The notes beneath the pieces are model-generated. The model did not search any database, was not told the DNA's origin, and was given only the letters and a program-made list of their open reading frames with translations. DNA of 64,000 nt from Chitinophaga sp. 180180018-3 (lineage in GTDB: Bacteria > Bacteroidota > Bacteroidia > Chitinophagales > Chitinophagaceae): positions 4,588,001 to 4,652,000 of the forward strand of contig NZ_CP140772.1 of NCBI RefSeq assembly GCF_037893185.1, in the 5' to 3' direction. Position 1 is the first letter of the stretch; every line of letters begins with the position of its first letter. The position numbers and the translations under genes are program-made. This document shows positions 36,497-45,841 of the stretch, one piece after another.

Positions 36497-36514
36497 TATG
36501 GAAATGATTCCATA
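36497..36514. promoter_or_regulatory. Inverted repeat upstream of the small membrane protein gene
   Basis: Perfect 7-bp arms TATGGAA and TTCCATA around ATGA. About 20 bp upstream, GTTGCATT (36473-36480) repeats the half-site of the palindrome before the neighbouring flavoprotein gene, suggesting a shared regulator. Prediction from pattern. Confidence 0.35.
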
Positions 36515-36558
36515 TTTTGAGAAAACAGATTATTTACCAGTACCTAAATTAACCAAGA

Positions 36559-36870
36559 ATGCTCACAACACTTACTATCCTTGCCGCACTGTTTTTTGTT
36601 GCGCATGTGTATTTATTATTCACATCTTTCGGAAAAAAGGGTTTTCAAAAACAAAAATACCTGTGGTCGCATATCACGTTGTGGATTACAGGTGCACTGG
36701 CCATGCTGATAGCGCTCCTCTTTGCGGGCAAAGGCGTTTCCGGTGTAATCGACGTATTTAATACCCCGGGGAAAGCCGCGCTGTTATTGGCTATCGCCCT
36801 GGTGCTGTCGGCCCTGGCGCATACCATCGTTAAACTGCTGGTCTTGCCGAAATACCAGAATGCAGCCTGA
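36559..36870 (+). CDS. Small integral membrane protein of unknown function
   Basis: Protein of 103 residues with three predicted membrane helices (LTILAALFFVAHVYLLFTSF, ITLWITGALAMLIALLFAG, AALLLAIALVLSALAHTIVKLLVL). I do not recognise a family. It lies 115 bp after the flavoprotein gene on the same strand and shares a GTTGCATT promoter half-site with it, so joint regulation is possible. A stem-loop follows its stop codon. Confidence 0.7.
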   Translation: MLTTLTILAALFFVAHVYLLFTSFGKKGFQKQKYLWSHITLWITGALAMLIALLFAGKGVSGVIDVFNTPGKAALLLAIALVLSALAHTIVKLLVLPKYQNAA

Positions 36871-36894
36871 CTAACGCCTTAGATTATACGAAAA

Positions 36895-36917
36895 ATCCCC
36901 CGCTGCACCCGGGGGAT
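36895..36917. terminator. Stem-loop terminator
   Basis: Eight-bp stem ATCCCCCG / CGGGGGAT with a 7-nt loop, 24 bp after the small membrane protein gene, followed by CCTTTCT and preceded by AAAAA. Likely terminator, possibly in both directions. Downstream to 37151 no gene is seen. Confidence 0.65.
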
Positions 36918-37151
36918 CCTTTCTACAAAAAATGTTAAAGGTTCAAATTTTTCTTTTCCGATCCACAATATTCACTATATTTACGGCTGTTGATCCTGGT
37001 TTCTTACAACCGCCGGCGCTGACCGGCTAACGCAACACCTGCAATACTCCGCAGGTTCTGACAGATGACTACATCATAAGATAAAAATTGCGCGTTGAAA
37101 TCATCTTCATAAGTAACAACTTTATTGGTACAAAAGAGAGACACATATTTT

Positions 37152-37559
37152 ATGAACAAAAAGGATATCTGGAGATATAAATCTTTGGAGCAGCTGGAGA
37201 ACAAGCATTGGGAAAACGAAACAGTGGAAATTTCGGCATTAATGCAAAAATGCCTTGCCCTGGTAAAAATACCTGTTGCCAAATTATCTGCCAGTGAATT
37301 GCGGTTACTGATCGGACAGGGCTTTAATCCTGCTTACCTGGTACCGTTGGCTCTTGAGATCCTGCAGCATGATATGCTGATAAATGCCGGGATGTATGCC
37401 GGCGATCTGTTGAAAACAGTATTGGATGTACCTGCCTCTTTTTGGGAAGCGCATCCTGACCTTCACAAACACCTGCTGGATATGATGCAGGAAAGAAGCG
37501 AAGAAATTGAAGCGGAAATTGATTTACCTGAATTCTGGCGGAACCATCCAGTCATGTAA
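37152..37559 (+). CDS. CdiI-like contact-dependent growth inhibition immunity protein (orphan)
   Basis: Cytoplasmic protein of 135 residues from ATG 37152 (MNKKDIWRYKSLEQLENKHW). The sequence fits the CdiI_2-type immunity family: an N-terminal KSLEQLENKHW, a CLALVKIPVAKLSASELRLLIGQGFNPAYLVPLALEIL core and a final DLLKTVLDVPASFW. In this family it would bind and neutralise the toxic domain of a polymorphic toxin. No toxin, CdiA or secretion gene lies beside it, so here it is an orphan, perhaps giving protection against sibling toxins. Family assignment is from motif memory; the toxin is unknown. Confidence 0.72.
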   Translation: MNKKDIWRYKSLEQLENKHWENETVEISALMQKCLALVKIPVAKLSASELRLLIGQGFNPAYLVPLALEILQHDMLINAGMYAGDLLKTVLDVPASFWEAHPDLHKHLLDMMQERSEEIEAEIDLPEFWRNHPVM

Positions 37560-37616
37560 GGAATCAGGTACCTGGCGCCTGTAGCAAGCAACCAGATACC
37601 TGTCACCAACCTGTTA

Positions 37617-38738
37617 TCACAGTATTTCTTTCAACTTATTCACCAGGGCGTCTCCACGTAGGTTCTTTGCGATGATCTTACCCTCCGGATCCAGCAGGAA
37701 ATTCTGTGGAATCCCGTTTACGCCGTACAGGCGGGCTGCTTCATTATTCCAGGCTTTCAGATCAGATACCTGAAGCCAATCAAGTTTATCGCTGGCAATT
37801 GCATGGAGCCAGTATTCTCGTTTTGAATCCAGGGATACCCCGAGGATAGAGAAACCTTTGTTTTTATACAGCTCAAATGCTTTGACCACGTTAGGATTTT
37901 CAGCCCTGCATGGCCCGCACCAGCTGGCCCAGAAGTCGATCAGCAGATACTTTCCCCTCAGGGAAGAAAGCCGTATTTCCCGGCCTGAAGTGTCGGCCTG
38001 TGCAAAATCAGGGGCTATCACTCCTATGGCTGTTGCCTTCCCGGTTTCAATTGCCCTGGCAAGGCGTTTCCCCTGCGGTGTTTCGCGGGTGGCGGCTGGC
38101 AGTTTACTGAAAGCTGCTTCTACCTGGCTGGCGTCGGCCTCATTCATCAGGGCTTCCGACAGCTGGCGCAAAGCAATTACCGATGCCGGACGTTCGTTGA
38201 CAAAACGGATGACTGCCATATTTTTCTCCGCCTGCAATGCCATATAGCGCCTGGTGAACGCCTCCTGAGCGGAGCCACTCTCCCGCTCTGCTTCCGGCAA
38301 AGCACTGTTCTCCCGGATCAGCAGCTGTTGTTTTGTTTCTATTGGTTTCGTCGCAGCCTGTAGTTTTACATACTCCGCCTGCGCCTTACTGCCACTGATA
38401 CGTGCCTGCTTTGCCGAATCCCGGGTTTCTATTTTAAGCCGGCCGTTTTCCAGGTAAAAGCCCTGGAAATCGCGCTGCCGGCTATAATCGTGCAGGTCGC
38501 TGCCGCTATGATCGAACAGCAGATAAGCCATCACCGGCGCATCTTTTACCTGGCCTTTAAAACTGAATTTTCCGTTCACTACTTCCGCCGAATCCAGCTT
38601 ACGCTGCACATCGAGGAATACTTTCGCTGGCGGACGTTTGCCAGTTACCCGTCCTTCGATGGTAAATGTACTGTCTGATCCCTGCGCCAGTAATTGCGCA
38701 ACAGGCAACAAACCTAGCAGCACCAATGCTTTTTTCAT
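37617..38738 (-). CDS. TlpA/ResA-type periplasmic thioredoxin with DUF4369 domain
   Basis: Exported thiol-disulfide oxidoreductase, 373 residues. A signal peptide (KKALVLLGLLPVAQLLAQ) leads to a DUF4369 beta domain (FTIEGRVTGKRPPAKVFLDVQRKLDSAEV), a helical region rich in Glu/Ala, and a C-terminal AhpC/thioredoxin fold with the active site WASWCGPC and the cis-Pro loop GVNGIPQNFLLDPEG. It is the last gene of the sigma/FecR/SusC/SusD/DUF4843/PKD locus, with 8 bp to the preceding gene. TlpA-type genes often end such loci and may keep imported ligands or cysteine-containing partners reduced. Confidence 0.93.
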   Translation of the reverse strand: MKKALVLLGLLPVAQLLAQGSDSTFTIEGRVTGKRPPAKVFLDVQRKLDSAEVVNGKFSFKGQVKDAPVMAYLLFDHSGSDLHDYSRQRDFQGFYLENGRLKIETRDSAKQARISGSKAQAEYVKLQAATKPIETKQQLLIRENSALPEAERESGSAQEAFTRRYMALQAEKNMAVIRFVNERPASVIALRQLSEALMNEADASQVEAAFSKLPAATRETPQGKRLARAIETGKATAIGVIAPDFAQADTSGREIRLSSLRGKYLLIDFWASWCGPCRAENPNVVKAFELYKNKGFSILGVSLDSKREYWLHAIASDKLDWLQVSDLKAWNNEAARLYGVNGIPQNFLLDPEGKIIAKNLRGDALVNKLKEIL

Positions 38739-38746
38739 ATCGTTGT

Positions 38747-40171
38747 TTATTTATTTTTATAAATGATATCGGCAATGCGTCCGAAACCGTTGAATTGCTT
38801 TTTGTACGTATTGCCTGCCAACTCGCCCGTGCCCGCCAGTTTGAAGTAATAGACGGTGCCATTGCTGCCGCTGTTCACCCCTACTGCCAGGAAGGAATTA
38901 TCGTCGTCGCTGTTCCAGTCTTTCAGCATCCTGATCACCGGAACTGTTGACCCTGCCGGGAAATCGTAGAGTTTTCGTGCCTGATTAGCGCCAATATCGT
39001 ACAGGTATAAGCTGTTACCTGCGGCGAAGTAAGTCAGTGGCAGTGTGCCCGAAATAGCAAAGGCAGTGGCCTGTTTCAGCTCCGTGGCTGCCACCTGCTG
39101 TGTAAATGCTCCGGGGGCATCATTGCTGTAGGTATTCAACCCGTACAAACGGATATTACCACCCGCTTCCCTGAAAAAGTGATAAGAAAGGTCCGGTCCC
39201 TGTTCCATATACATCAGATCGCCTTTGACATTGTTTACGTCAAATGCCGGATCTGGCTTCAGTTCTGTGAATGCTTCCATCGTTACGGAATTCGACAGCA
39301 CCGGTATCTTCAGGAAACGGCCGTTCTTCTTGTCGTACACTGCTGAATAGCTGCCACCCGCAATAAATGGCGCTGCTTCATAATCGCCGATGTACGGCAA
39401 TCCGTATTTTCCATTGTTCAGTGTAGATGCACCGAATACTTTTCCGCTGTTCACCAGGTAACGCTGGGTTCCATAATCGTTGATAGCCAGATACTGCGGA
39501 GATACGCGATCGGGCTTTGTGTAGAACATAGCGGTAGCATCCTGCAACAGATTGAATTCAGGATTGCGCACCTGCAGCAGGTTGTCTTCGGTTTGAATAA
39601 ATAACTCATCTGCGCCGGAATAGGCGCCCAGCAAACGCAGGCGCGTCCCCTTTCCTTTAATCGCGGTACCGTTTACCAGCTCGTAGATCCTGCTGATCAC
39701 GCTGTCTTCCCGGGTAATGATGTCCACGTCGGATATATTGTTCCGGTCGCTCAGCACCAGCCATCCCGATGCAAACGGGCTGCTGATCATCAGCTCAAAA
39801 CGGCGGTAAGTGCTAACGCCCGTTGCCTTGTCTGTTACACGCAATATCACTACGTAAGGATACTGGCGTACAGCCTTTTCCAACCTGATTCGCAGTACTT
39901 TACTCCTGGAAATGATTTCTGGCTGAGCTGGCAGGGCTTCCATCGACTGAGTGGTAGGAAACATGCTCCACTGAAAGTCAAGCTCACTTTCTGTTCCTTT
40001 ATCAACCGCCACTCCCGGGTTGATCACCAGGGAATCCATGTAAAACCGCTTCAGGTTTACCAGCGAATCGATCGTGATTTGTTTCAGGGGATGATAAGTG
40101 TAATTCCCCTTGTCTTTGTAACAGGATGCCAATCCTGATAGCAGCAACGATAGTATGATATATCTTTTCAT
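38747..40171 (-). CDS. PKD-like family lipoprotein of a SusCD locus
   Basis: Surface or periplasmic lipoprotein, 474 residues from ATG 40171 (MKRYIILSLLLSGLASCYKD with a lipobox ending at the Cys). A longer frame from 40264 is rejected because it overlaps the DUF4843 gene and lacks a signal. The N-terminal part contains a PKD-like beta domain (SELDFQWSMFPTTQ, VVILRVTDKATGVSTYRRFELMI) and the rest is a beta-propeller-like region. These lipoproteins accompany SusC/SusD pairs in Bacteroidota and likely help capture the substrate at the cell surface. Substrate unknown. Confidence 0.88.
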   Translation of the reverse strand: MKRYIILSLLLSGLASCYKDKGNYTYHPLKQITIDSLVNLKRFYMDSLVINPGVAVDKGTESELDFQWSMFPTTQSMEALPAQPEIISRSKVLRIRLEKAVRQYPYVVILRVTDKATGVSTYRRFELMISSPFASGWLVLSDRNNISDVDIITREDSVISRIYELVNGTAIKGKGTRLRLLGAYSGADELFIQTEDNLLQVRNPEFNLLQDATAMFYTKPDRVSPQYLAINDYGTQRYLVNSGKVFGASTLNNGKYGLPYIGDYEAAPFIAGGSYSAVYDKKNGRFLKIPVLSNSVTMEAFTELKPDPAFDVNNVKGDLMYMEQGPDLSYHFFREAGGNIRLYGLNTYSNDAPGAFTQQVAATELKQATAFAISGTLPLTYFAAGNSLYLYDIGANQARKLYDFPAGSTVPVIRMLKDWNSDDDNSFLAVGVNSGSNGTVYYFKLAGTGELAGNTYKKQFNGFGRIADIIYKNK

Positions 40172-40199
40172 TTCAGAGGGATTGTGATGTTGAATAATC

Positions 40200-40889
40200 T
40201 CAGGCCGGGAAGAATACCGTGTTACCTGTTTCCGGGTCCACAAGCGGGCCGTTGGCCTTTTCATACGCTGCCAGGGCCAGGGCCAGCTTCGTTTTCAGAT
40301 ACAACAGCTGTCCGTTACGGGTCATCTCCCAGGGAAAATCCGATATGTTAAGTGTATCGATGATGAACCTGTACTTGGTTTTGCTGTAGGCTCCAAAATA
40401 GGGTACCAGGTAAGATTCCCATGAATCGGGCTTAACAAGGATGTTACTGATGGTAAAAGTGATTTCTTTTCCGTTGGTATTAAGTCCGGCTTTATAGCTT
40501 TCTGTTTCCTCCAGCCGTACCACCAGCGTTACCGGAGTCACAGCGATTCCCGGCGTTCTTTTTACCACCAGCCGGAGGGAATCAAAGAACTTCCCTGCAG
40601 GCATGGCATAGTTATTCAGCAATTCGTAATCTGTTCCCTGTACTGCGGTAGATTTTTCTTTCACCACTGAAATGCGTGCAGCCAATGGTGATTTCAGCGT
40701 CATTCCGCTGTAGTTAAGCCGGAAGGCAATAGTATCTTTCTCCAGCTTACTTGGTTTTGTGGCGAATGAATAAGTTAAGGAAGCAATGCTGAAATACATA
40801 CGTGGATTGTCGTTATATACCGTCAATTCACTTTTGCTGCAGGCGGCCAGCATCAGGCACACCATGCCGTGTAATAACCACTTCTTCAT
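40200..40889 (-). CDS. DUF4843 lipoprotein
   Basis: Lipoprotein of 229 residues from ATG 40889 (MKKWLLHGMVCLMLAACSKS, lipobox LAAC). It matches DUF4843, a beta-sandwich family found only next to SusC/SusD pairs (RMYFSIASLTYSFATKPSKLEKDTIAFRL, WESYLVPYFGAYSKTKYRFI). An upstream Met at 40940 lies inside the SusD gene and is rejected. Ten bp downstream of SusD, 28 bp before the PKD lipoprotein. Expected surface accessory to the importer; no activity known. Confidence 0.9.
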   Translation of the reverse strand: MKKWLLHGMVCLMLAACSKSELTVYNDNPRMYFSIASLTYSFATKPSKLEKDTIAFRLNYSGMTLKSPLAARISVVKEKSTAVQGTDYELLNNYAMPAGKFFDSLRLVVKRTPGIAVTPVTLVVRLEETESYKAGLNTNGKEITFTISNILVKPDSWESYLVPYFGAYSKTKYRFIIDTLNISDFPWEMTRNGQLLYLKTKLALALAAYEKANGPLVDPETGNTVFFPA

Positions 40890-40899
40890 ATAAATATTT

Positions 40900-42321
40900 T
40901 TATCGTAGATCAATTTCATTATCTGGTAACGGCAACGCATATACTTTTTCAGGTGTTACCGTTTTGTCGCCTATTCTGTTAAGGTTCATCCGCTTGCAGT
41001 AAAAGAAATACTGTCCTTCGCTGAAGAATTCTTTCTGATACTCCTTCCGGATCTCTTCCTGGACTTGCACCGTATTAAGGCCGGCAGGCAGGTTCACAAC
41101 GCCCCGGTTATAACGCACGGTGTTCAGATAGCCCGCAGCTGTTGCTGGGTCAGCTGTGCACTCTGCTACGATATAATACATTTCCGTGATCCGGATCAGG
41201 GGTATCAGATAGCGGAAGGGAAGGTTATATTTGGAATTATCGTCCTGCCAGTATTTGATATGATACTGGAAGCCCGACTGATCCTTGAACAGGTAAACAT
41301 ACCGGTAATCTGTACTTCCCCCGGTAGCAGTTTCAAATACGCGTTGTGTAACGCTTTTATCGTTCTTCAGTTCGTATTGTGCTTTGCCACTGGTATAGGT
41401 CTCATCTTCATGAAACTTGAAATACTGATCTACCCAGTTTTTCATATTATTCACCTGTAAGTTGAATAAATGTTCCTGCGAAAACGTATAGTCGGTACGG
41501 TTATTAATCTGGCGGGGAGTAATCCAGGTGATCTTCGCCGCATCAATTACTTCCTTTGCATATTTATATGCGTTTGGTTTGTCACCTTTATAGAGATAAA
41601 CCCTTGCCAGTATTGCTTTCACCGCCAGGTAGTTCATGCGGCCTACTCTGTTTTTCATAAACGCGCTGCCATCGTCGACACCGCCGTTCACCGGATCGTT
41701 CTTCTCCAGCAGCGGAAGTGCCTCCAGCAGATCTGTCAGTACTTTATCGGTTACTTCGCTGGTGGAAGAAATGGCAGTGGGCTTCTGCGTCACTTCCGTC
41801 ACATAAGGAATGGCCTGTTTACCGGCGCCCGTTATATACGACGGGCCAAACATCCTGACGAGGTCGAAATGCATTAATGCTCTCAGTCCCAGCGCTTCGC
41901 CCCGGATCAGGTCATGACGTTGTGTGGTGAGTACCTTTTTATTCAACTCCAGGTAGCGTAACAGGTTATTATCGTTTACCAGCGCGCTGTACATGGCACG
42001 CCATATGTCGGCAATGTGCGCTTTCACGGTAGCATTCTGGTAAAGGAACTGAGCATCATCTTTAAATACGTGGTAATAATCGGCTGGTCGATACCGCTGC
42101 GCCAGTACATCCAGGAAGCTCATCGTCAGGTAATCACCGTATAGCGGGCGGCTGACCAGTTTGGCATACACACCCGTAAGTGCATCTTCAAATCCGCCAG
42201 GAGTGGTAAAGAACTCATCCTCCCGTATCTGAGAACGCGGACTTACCTCCAGCCACTTCTTACAACCGGATGTTATGAGCAGCAGCAATATGATAACAGG
42301 AACGTATAAACGAAATTTCAT
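40900..42321 (-). CDS. SusD/RagB-family outer-membrane lipoprotein
   Basis: Surface-exposed ligand-binding lipoprotein that caps the SusC barrel, 473 residues. A lipobox signal (LLLLITSGC) precedes the SusD-like N-terminus (LEVSPRSQIREDEFFTTPGGFEDALTGVYAKL), tetratricopeptide-like helices (ALGLRALMHFDLVRMFGPSYI, NYLAVKAILARVYLYKGDKPNAYKYAKEVI) and the RagB C-terminal domain (IRITEMYYIVAECTADPATAAGYLNTVR, EIRKEYQKEFFSEGQYFFYCKR). It lies 18 bp after the SusC gene, its partner. Ligand not deducible. Confidence 0.96.
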   Translation of the reverse strand: MKFRLYVPVIILLLLITSGCKKWLEVSPRSQIREDEFFTTPGGFEDALTGVYAKLVSRPLYGDYLTMSFLDVLAQRYRPADYYHVFKDDAQFLYQNATVKAHIADIWRAMYSALVNDNNLLRYLELNKKVLTTQRHDLIRGEALGLRALMHFDLVRMFGPSYITGAGKQAIPYVTEVTQKPTAISSTSEVTDKVLTDLLEALPLLEKNDPVNGGVDDGSAFMKNRVGRMNYLAVKAILARVYLYKGDKPNAYKYAKEVIDAAKITWITPRQINNRTDYTFSQEHLFNLQVNNMKNWVDQYFKFHEDETYTSGKAQYELKNDKSVTQRVFETATGGSTDYRYVYLFKDQSGFQYHIKYWQDDNSKYNLPFRYLIPLIRITEMYYIVAECTADPATAAGYLNTVRYNRGVVNLPAGLNTVQVQEEIRKEYQKEFFSEGQYFFYCKRMNLNRIGDKTVTPEKVYALPLPDNEIDLR

Positions 42322-42339
42322 AATACCTTTATTAGCAGA

Positions 42340-45300
42340 TTAAAACTGTGTTTTCAATGAGAAAGAAAAAGAACGGGCAAAAGGGTAATCCAGGCCTCTC
42401 TCCTGCGCTACAGTCGATAAGCGGAATACTTCATTCATATAGAGTGTCAACCGCAGGTTCTGCATACGCAGGAAGCTGATCTGCTGCCGGGTGAAGTCGT
42501 ATGAAAGGGAAACCGATTCGAGCGACAAAGTATTCTCATCCTGTACGAAGCGGGAAGAAGGTTTCGTTTTTTCCCTGCTGGCCACATTTTTGAAGAACGT
42601 AACATCCCCCGGGTTGCGCCAGCGTTGCTCAAACACCCGCCTGTCGACGTTATAGGCAACATCTGCATTCTCCACGCGATCGAGCAGTGTAGCGTTGAAT
42701 ATCTGGCCGCCATAACGGTAGCGCATCAACGCATTCAGGTTAAAACCTTTATAGCCAACGAAAGTACCGAAGGTGCCTTCATACTTCGGGTCCATGTTAC
42801 CCATTGCCTGTTTATCAGCAGCTATCCACTGATTGGTAACGGTTCCATTGGCGCGTTGAAAGAGCTCTTTACCAGTGCCCGGATCTATGCCGAGCGAAGG
42901 CACCACCCAGATGGTGTTCAGGCCGTAGCCATCTACCAGCAGGGTAACCGGTCCTGTTTGAGGTTTGGTATTCTGATCTGCATTGAACTTGCGGAAACGA
43001 TCCGCAATATTGGTGATCACTGTGCGGTTGCGTACTGCGGAAGCATTGATGCTCCAATAAATATTCTGCCGCTCGTTGCGTATAATCATATAGCGCAGAT
43101 ACAGTTCCAGGCCATTGCCTTTCAGTTCGCCAAAGTTGGTTTTGTTCATCTCGAATCCAACGGAAGGAGGTGTGCTGATATCAGCGATGGCATTTTTTGT
43201 GACGTCGTGGTAATAGTTGAACTCTATATTCAGGCGGTTCCGGAACAGGGCCATATCCGCACCGATATTGGCAGACAACCGATTCTGCCAGCTCAGATCC
43301 CGGTTGCCGAGCGACATCATATAAGCGCCCAGCAAATCGTAGTAGTAAACGTCGTTGAAATAATTATAGGTAGCCAGTGCCTGGTAAGCGGGTACATTCA
43401 ATGATCCCCTGGCTCCATAGCTGGCCCTTAGTTTCAGCAGGTTGATATTTTTGCTGTTGCGCAGGAAGTCTTCCTTATGCATGTTCCAGCCAATCCCGGC
43501 CGACCAGAATTCGCCGAATCGTTTATCGGCGCCGAACTGCGATGATCCATCGATACGATAGGAAAGATCCAGCAGATACTTCTGGTAATACGCATAGTTG
43601 ACGTTAGCGAGCACGCCTACTCTGCGGGTAACGGATTCGCTCCCTGTTGGGTGCCCGTCTTTTTCATACTGTTTGGCAAACCAGCTGGCATCCATGCGAT
43701 CGTTCGGGAATCCTTCCACCTTATAGCCGTTGAAATCATCGTTGCTGCCTGCCAGGTTAAAACCTGCAGATGCGTATAACGATGATCCGTTTACGGCACG
43801 GCCATAGTTCATTGTAACGCTGGATTCATAGTTCATCTTATTCCCATTCTGGATAGCGTAGGAACCGCGGCGGGCCTTATCTTCCAGACTATAATCAGAA
43901 AATGCAGTATGCTCTGCCGGCAGGAATTGTTCAGCACTGTTCGTTTGCTTCATCAGGCTGAAATTACCGATCAGGCGAAGTGGTTTCATAATCTGCCACT
44001 CCACGGAGAAGTTGTTGATGAACTCTGTATAGTTACTCTGGTCCTTTACGAACAGCGTACCATTATACATGGGGTTGGCAACACCATTATCCAGCGTTTT
44101 CTTCATGTGCCCTTCCTCATCGTACATGCTGTAATAAGGATTGATCAGCCCAAACTGTGAGAAGCTGCCATAAGGCGAATTGGTGGATTTATTATAGTTC
44201 ACCGTCAGCGAGTTTCTGAAGCGTAACGCCTTATATTGATAGGCCAGCGACACTTCGCCGGAATAGTTGCTCCTTCCGGAGCCTTTCATTACTCCCTGTT
44301 CATTTCCGGCAGCCAGTTGCAGTCCATATCTTACGTAATCATCTCCCCCTTCTGCATATAATGAGTGACGGTCGTAAATACCAGTACGCACGGGCTGCGA
44401 CAGCCAATAGGTATTTACACCACGCCGTACATTGGTCAGCCGCTGATTGTACAGCTCTTCGAGTCGCTGTGCTTCTTTTGTATCAGGGTACGGAATATAA
44501 AAATCAGGTCCGTTAGTAACGTAGGTATACAGGCCTGCATCTTTTTCCAGCTGTAATTTTTCGTTTGCATCCAGCAGATTATACACTGTAAGATCGGGCG
44601 CCGATACTTTAAAGTCGTTGGTATAACTGAGTCGCAGTCTTCCTTTCTCAGGTCGCAGCGTTTCGATCACCAATACGCCGTTAGCACCACGGGAGCCATA
44701 GATAGCAGTAGCAGAGGCATCTTTCAGCAATGTAACCGTAGCGATGCGGTTCATGTCGAGGTCGAAGATGCGTTGCAGCGAAGCTTCAAAGCCGTCCAGT
44801 ATAAAGAGCGGCAGATTAGGGCTGGAGCTATAATCCCCTTTCATATTGGGAAAGCTGGAAGCGCCGCGCACCTGTATATCCGGCAGCCGGTTGGGGTCGG
44901 AACCGAATTGAAGGTTGTCGGGCATTTTGAAAGAAGGGTCCAATGCTTTCAATGCTTCGAGCACATTTTTATTACTCACCTGTTTCAGTTGTTCGGCAGT
45001 AATAGTAGTAGCTGCGCCGGTGAAGCTGGAAGCAGGCCGTTTGAAAACCCCGGCATTTACTTCCACCTGTTGAATCTGGCTGACGTTCTTCTTTAGCACC
45101 ACTGCCAGTATACCGTCCGGTTTTATGTGCACTTTCTGAGCGATGTACCCGATGCTGGATACGAGCAGGTGTGCACCGGCTTCCGGCGGCAGGTTCAGCG
45201 AGAAGTTACCGGCTGCATTTGTACTGACACCTACGGAGGTGCCGGGAACAGCCACAGTAGCACCTGGAATGGGGTCGCCGTTTTCCTCGCTTACCGTACC

Positions 45301-45786
45301 ACGTACGAGGCGGCGCGGCGCCGTTGTATCCGGCCGTTGCAAAGATTGCACTGCTGCCACCTGCTGTACTGCCGGCACATCCTGAACAATGTTTTCCGAA
45401 GCCACCATGCCATGTTTGGCAGGTATTGTTTCGGCAGGCGCCTGCACAATCGCATATTGTTTGTCGTCTACTTTAATAAAACGCAGATTTGTACCGGCGG
45501 TTACTTCCTTCAATACCGCCTCCACTGTGGCCATATGTGCCGGAGGCCTTATGTATGGCTGGTTTTCGACCATACTGGTTTCATATACCAGCCGTATTTT
45601 ATAGTATCCTGAAATTTCCTCCAGGGTGTTACGGAATGTTTTTCCTGTTTTCGTCTGCAAATAGTCGGTTGGTGGAGAAAAAATGGTTGGTTGGTTGGCT
45701 TTGACATCTACAGTAATAAGAAGAAATAGCATTCCCGCAGACAGCACCGGCAAACGGTGCCGCCTACACGAAAATATCATTTTCAT
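42340..45786 (-). CDS. SusC/RagA-family TonB-dependent transporter with STN signalling domain
   Basis: Outer-membrane importer, 1148 residues, complete. After the signal segment (LPVLSAGMLFLLITVDVKA) comes an STN domain at about residues 50-110 (FRNTLEEISGYYKIRLVYE), a linker, a carboxypeptidase-regulatory-like domain (VRGTVSEENGDPIPGATVAVPG), the TonB plug (NVLEALKALDPSFKMPDN, ATAIYGSRGANGVLVIETL) and the C-terminal 22-strand barrel ending in FSLKTQF with the terminal aromatic residue. The STN domain and adjacent FecR/sigma genes make it a self-regulating transducer. It is cotranscribed with SusD, DUF4843, PKD and TlpA genes. Confidence 0.96.
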   Translation of the reverse strand: MKMIFSCRRHRLPVLSAGMLFLLITVDVKANQPTIFSPPTDYLQTKTGKTFRNTLEEISGYYKIRLVYETSMVENQPYIRPPAHMATVEAVLKEVTAGTNLRFIKVDDKQYAIVQAPAETIPAKHGMVASENIVQDVPAVQQVAAVQSLQRPDTTAPRRLVRGTVSEENGDPIPGATVAVPGTSVGVSTNAAGNFSLNLPPEAGAHLLVSSIGYIAQKVHIKPDGILAVVLKKNVSQIQQVEVNAGVFKRPASSFTGAATTITAEQLKQVSNKNVLEALKALDPSFKMPDNLQFGSDPNRLPDIQVRGASSFPNMKGDYSSSPNLPLFILDGFEASLQRIFDLDMNRIATVTLLKDASATAIYGSRGANGVLVIETLRPEKGRLRLSYTNDFKVSAPDLTVYNLLDANEKLQLEKDAGLYTYVTNGPDFYIPYPDTKEAQRLEELYNQRLTNVRRGVNTYWLSQPVRTGIYDRHSLYAEGGDDYVRYGLQLAAGNEQGVMKGSGRSNYSGEVSLAYQYKALRFRNSLTVNYNKSTNSPYGSFSQFGLINPYYSMYDEEGHMKKTLDNGVANPMYNGTLFVKDQSNYTEFINNFSVEWQIMKPLRLIGNFSLMKQTNSAEQFLPAEHTAFSDYSLEDKARRGSYAIQNGNKMNYESSVTMNYGRAVNGSSLYASAGFNLAGSNDDFNGYKVEGFPNDRMDASWFAKQYEKDGHPTGSESVTRRVGVLANVNYAYYQKYLLDLSYRIDGSSQFGADKRFGEFWSAGIGWNMHKEDFLRNSKNINLLKLRASYGARGSLNVPAYQALATYNYFNDVYYYDLLGAYMMSLGNRDLSWQNRLSANIGADMALFRNRLNIEFNYYHDVTKNAIADISTPPSVGFEMNKTNFGELKGNGLELYLRYMIIRNERQNIYWSINASAVRNRTVITNIADRFRKFNADQNTKPQTGPVTLLVDGYGLNTIWVVPSLGIDPGTGKELFQRANGTVTNQWIAADKQAMGNMDPKYEGTFGTFVGYKGFNLNALMRYRYGGQIFNATLLDRVENADVAYNVDRRVFEQRWRNPGDVTFFKNVASREKTKPSSRFVQDENTLSLESVSLSYDFTRQQISFLRMQNLRLTLYMNEVFRLSTVAQERGLDYPFARSFSFSLKTQF

Positions 45787-45841
45787 GTTACGAATTTTGG
45801 TTAATAAAAGATGGTTAGTTTATAGCGCCATGCGCATTTTT

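Noticed and set aside
37004..37282. 92-codon open frame on the minus strand over the immunity gene
   Set aside because: Overlaps the better supported CdiI-like gene and has no recognisable features.
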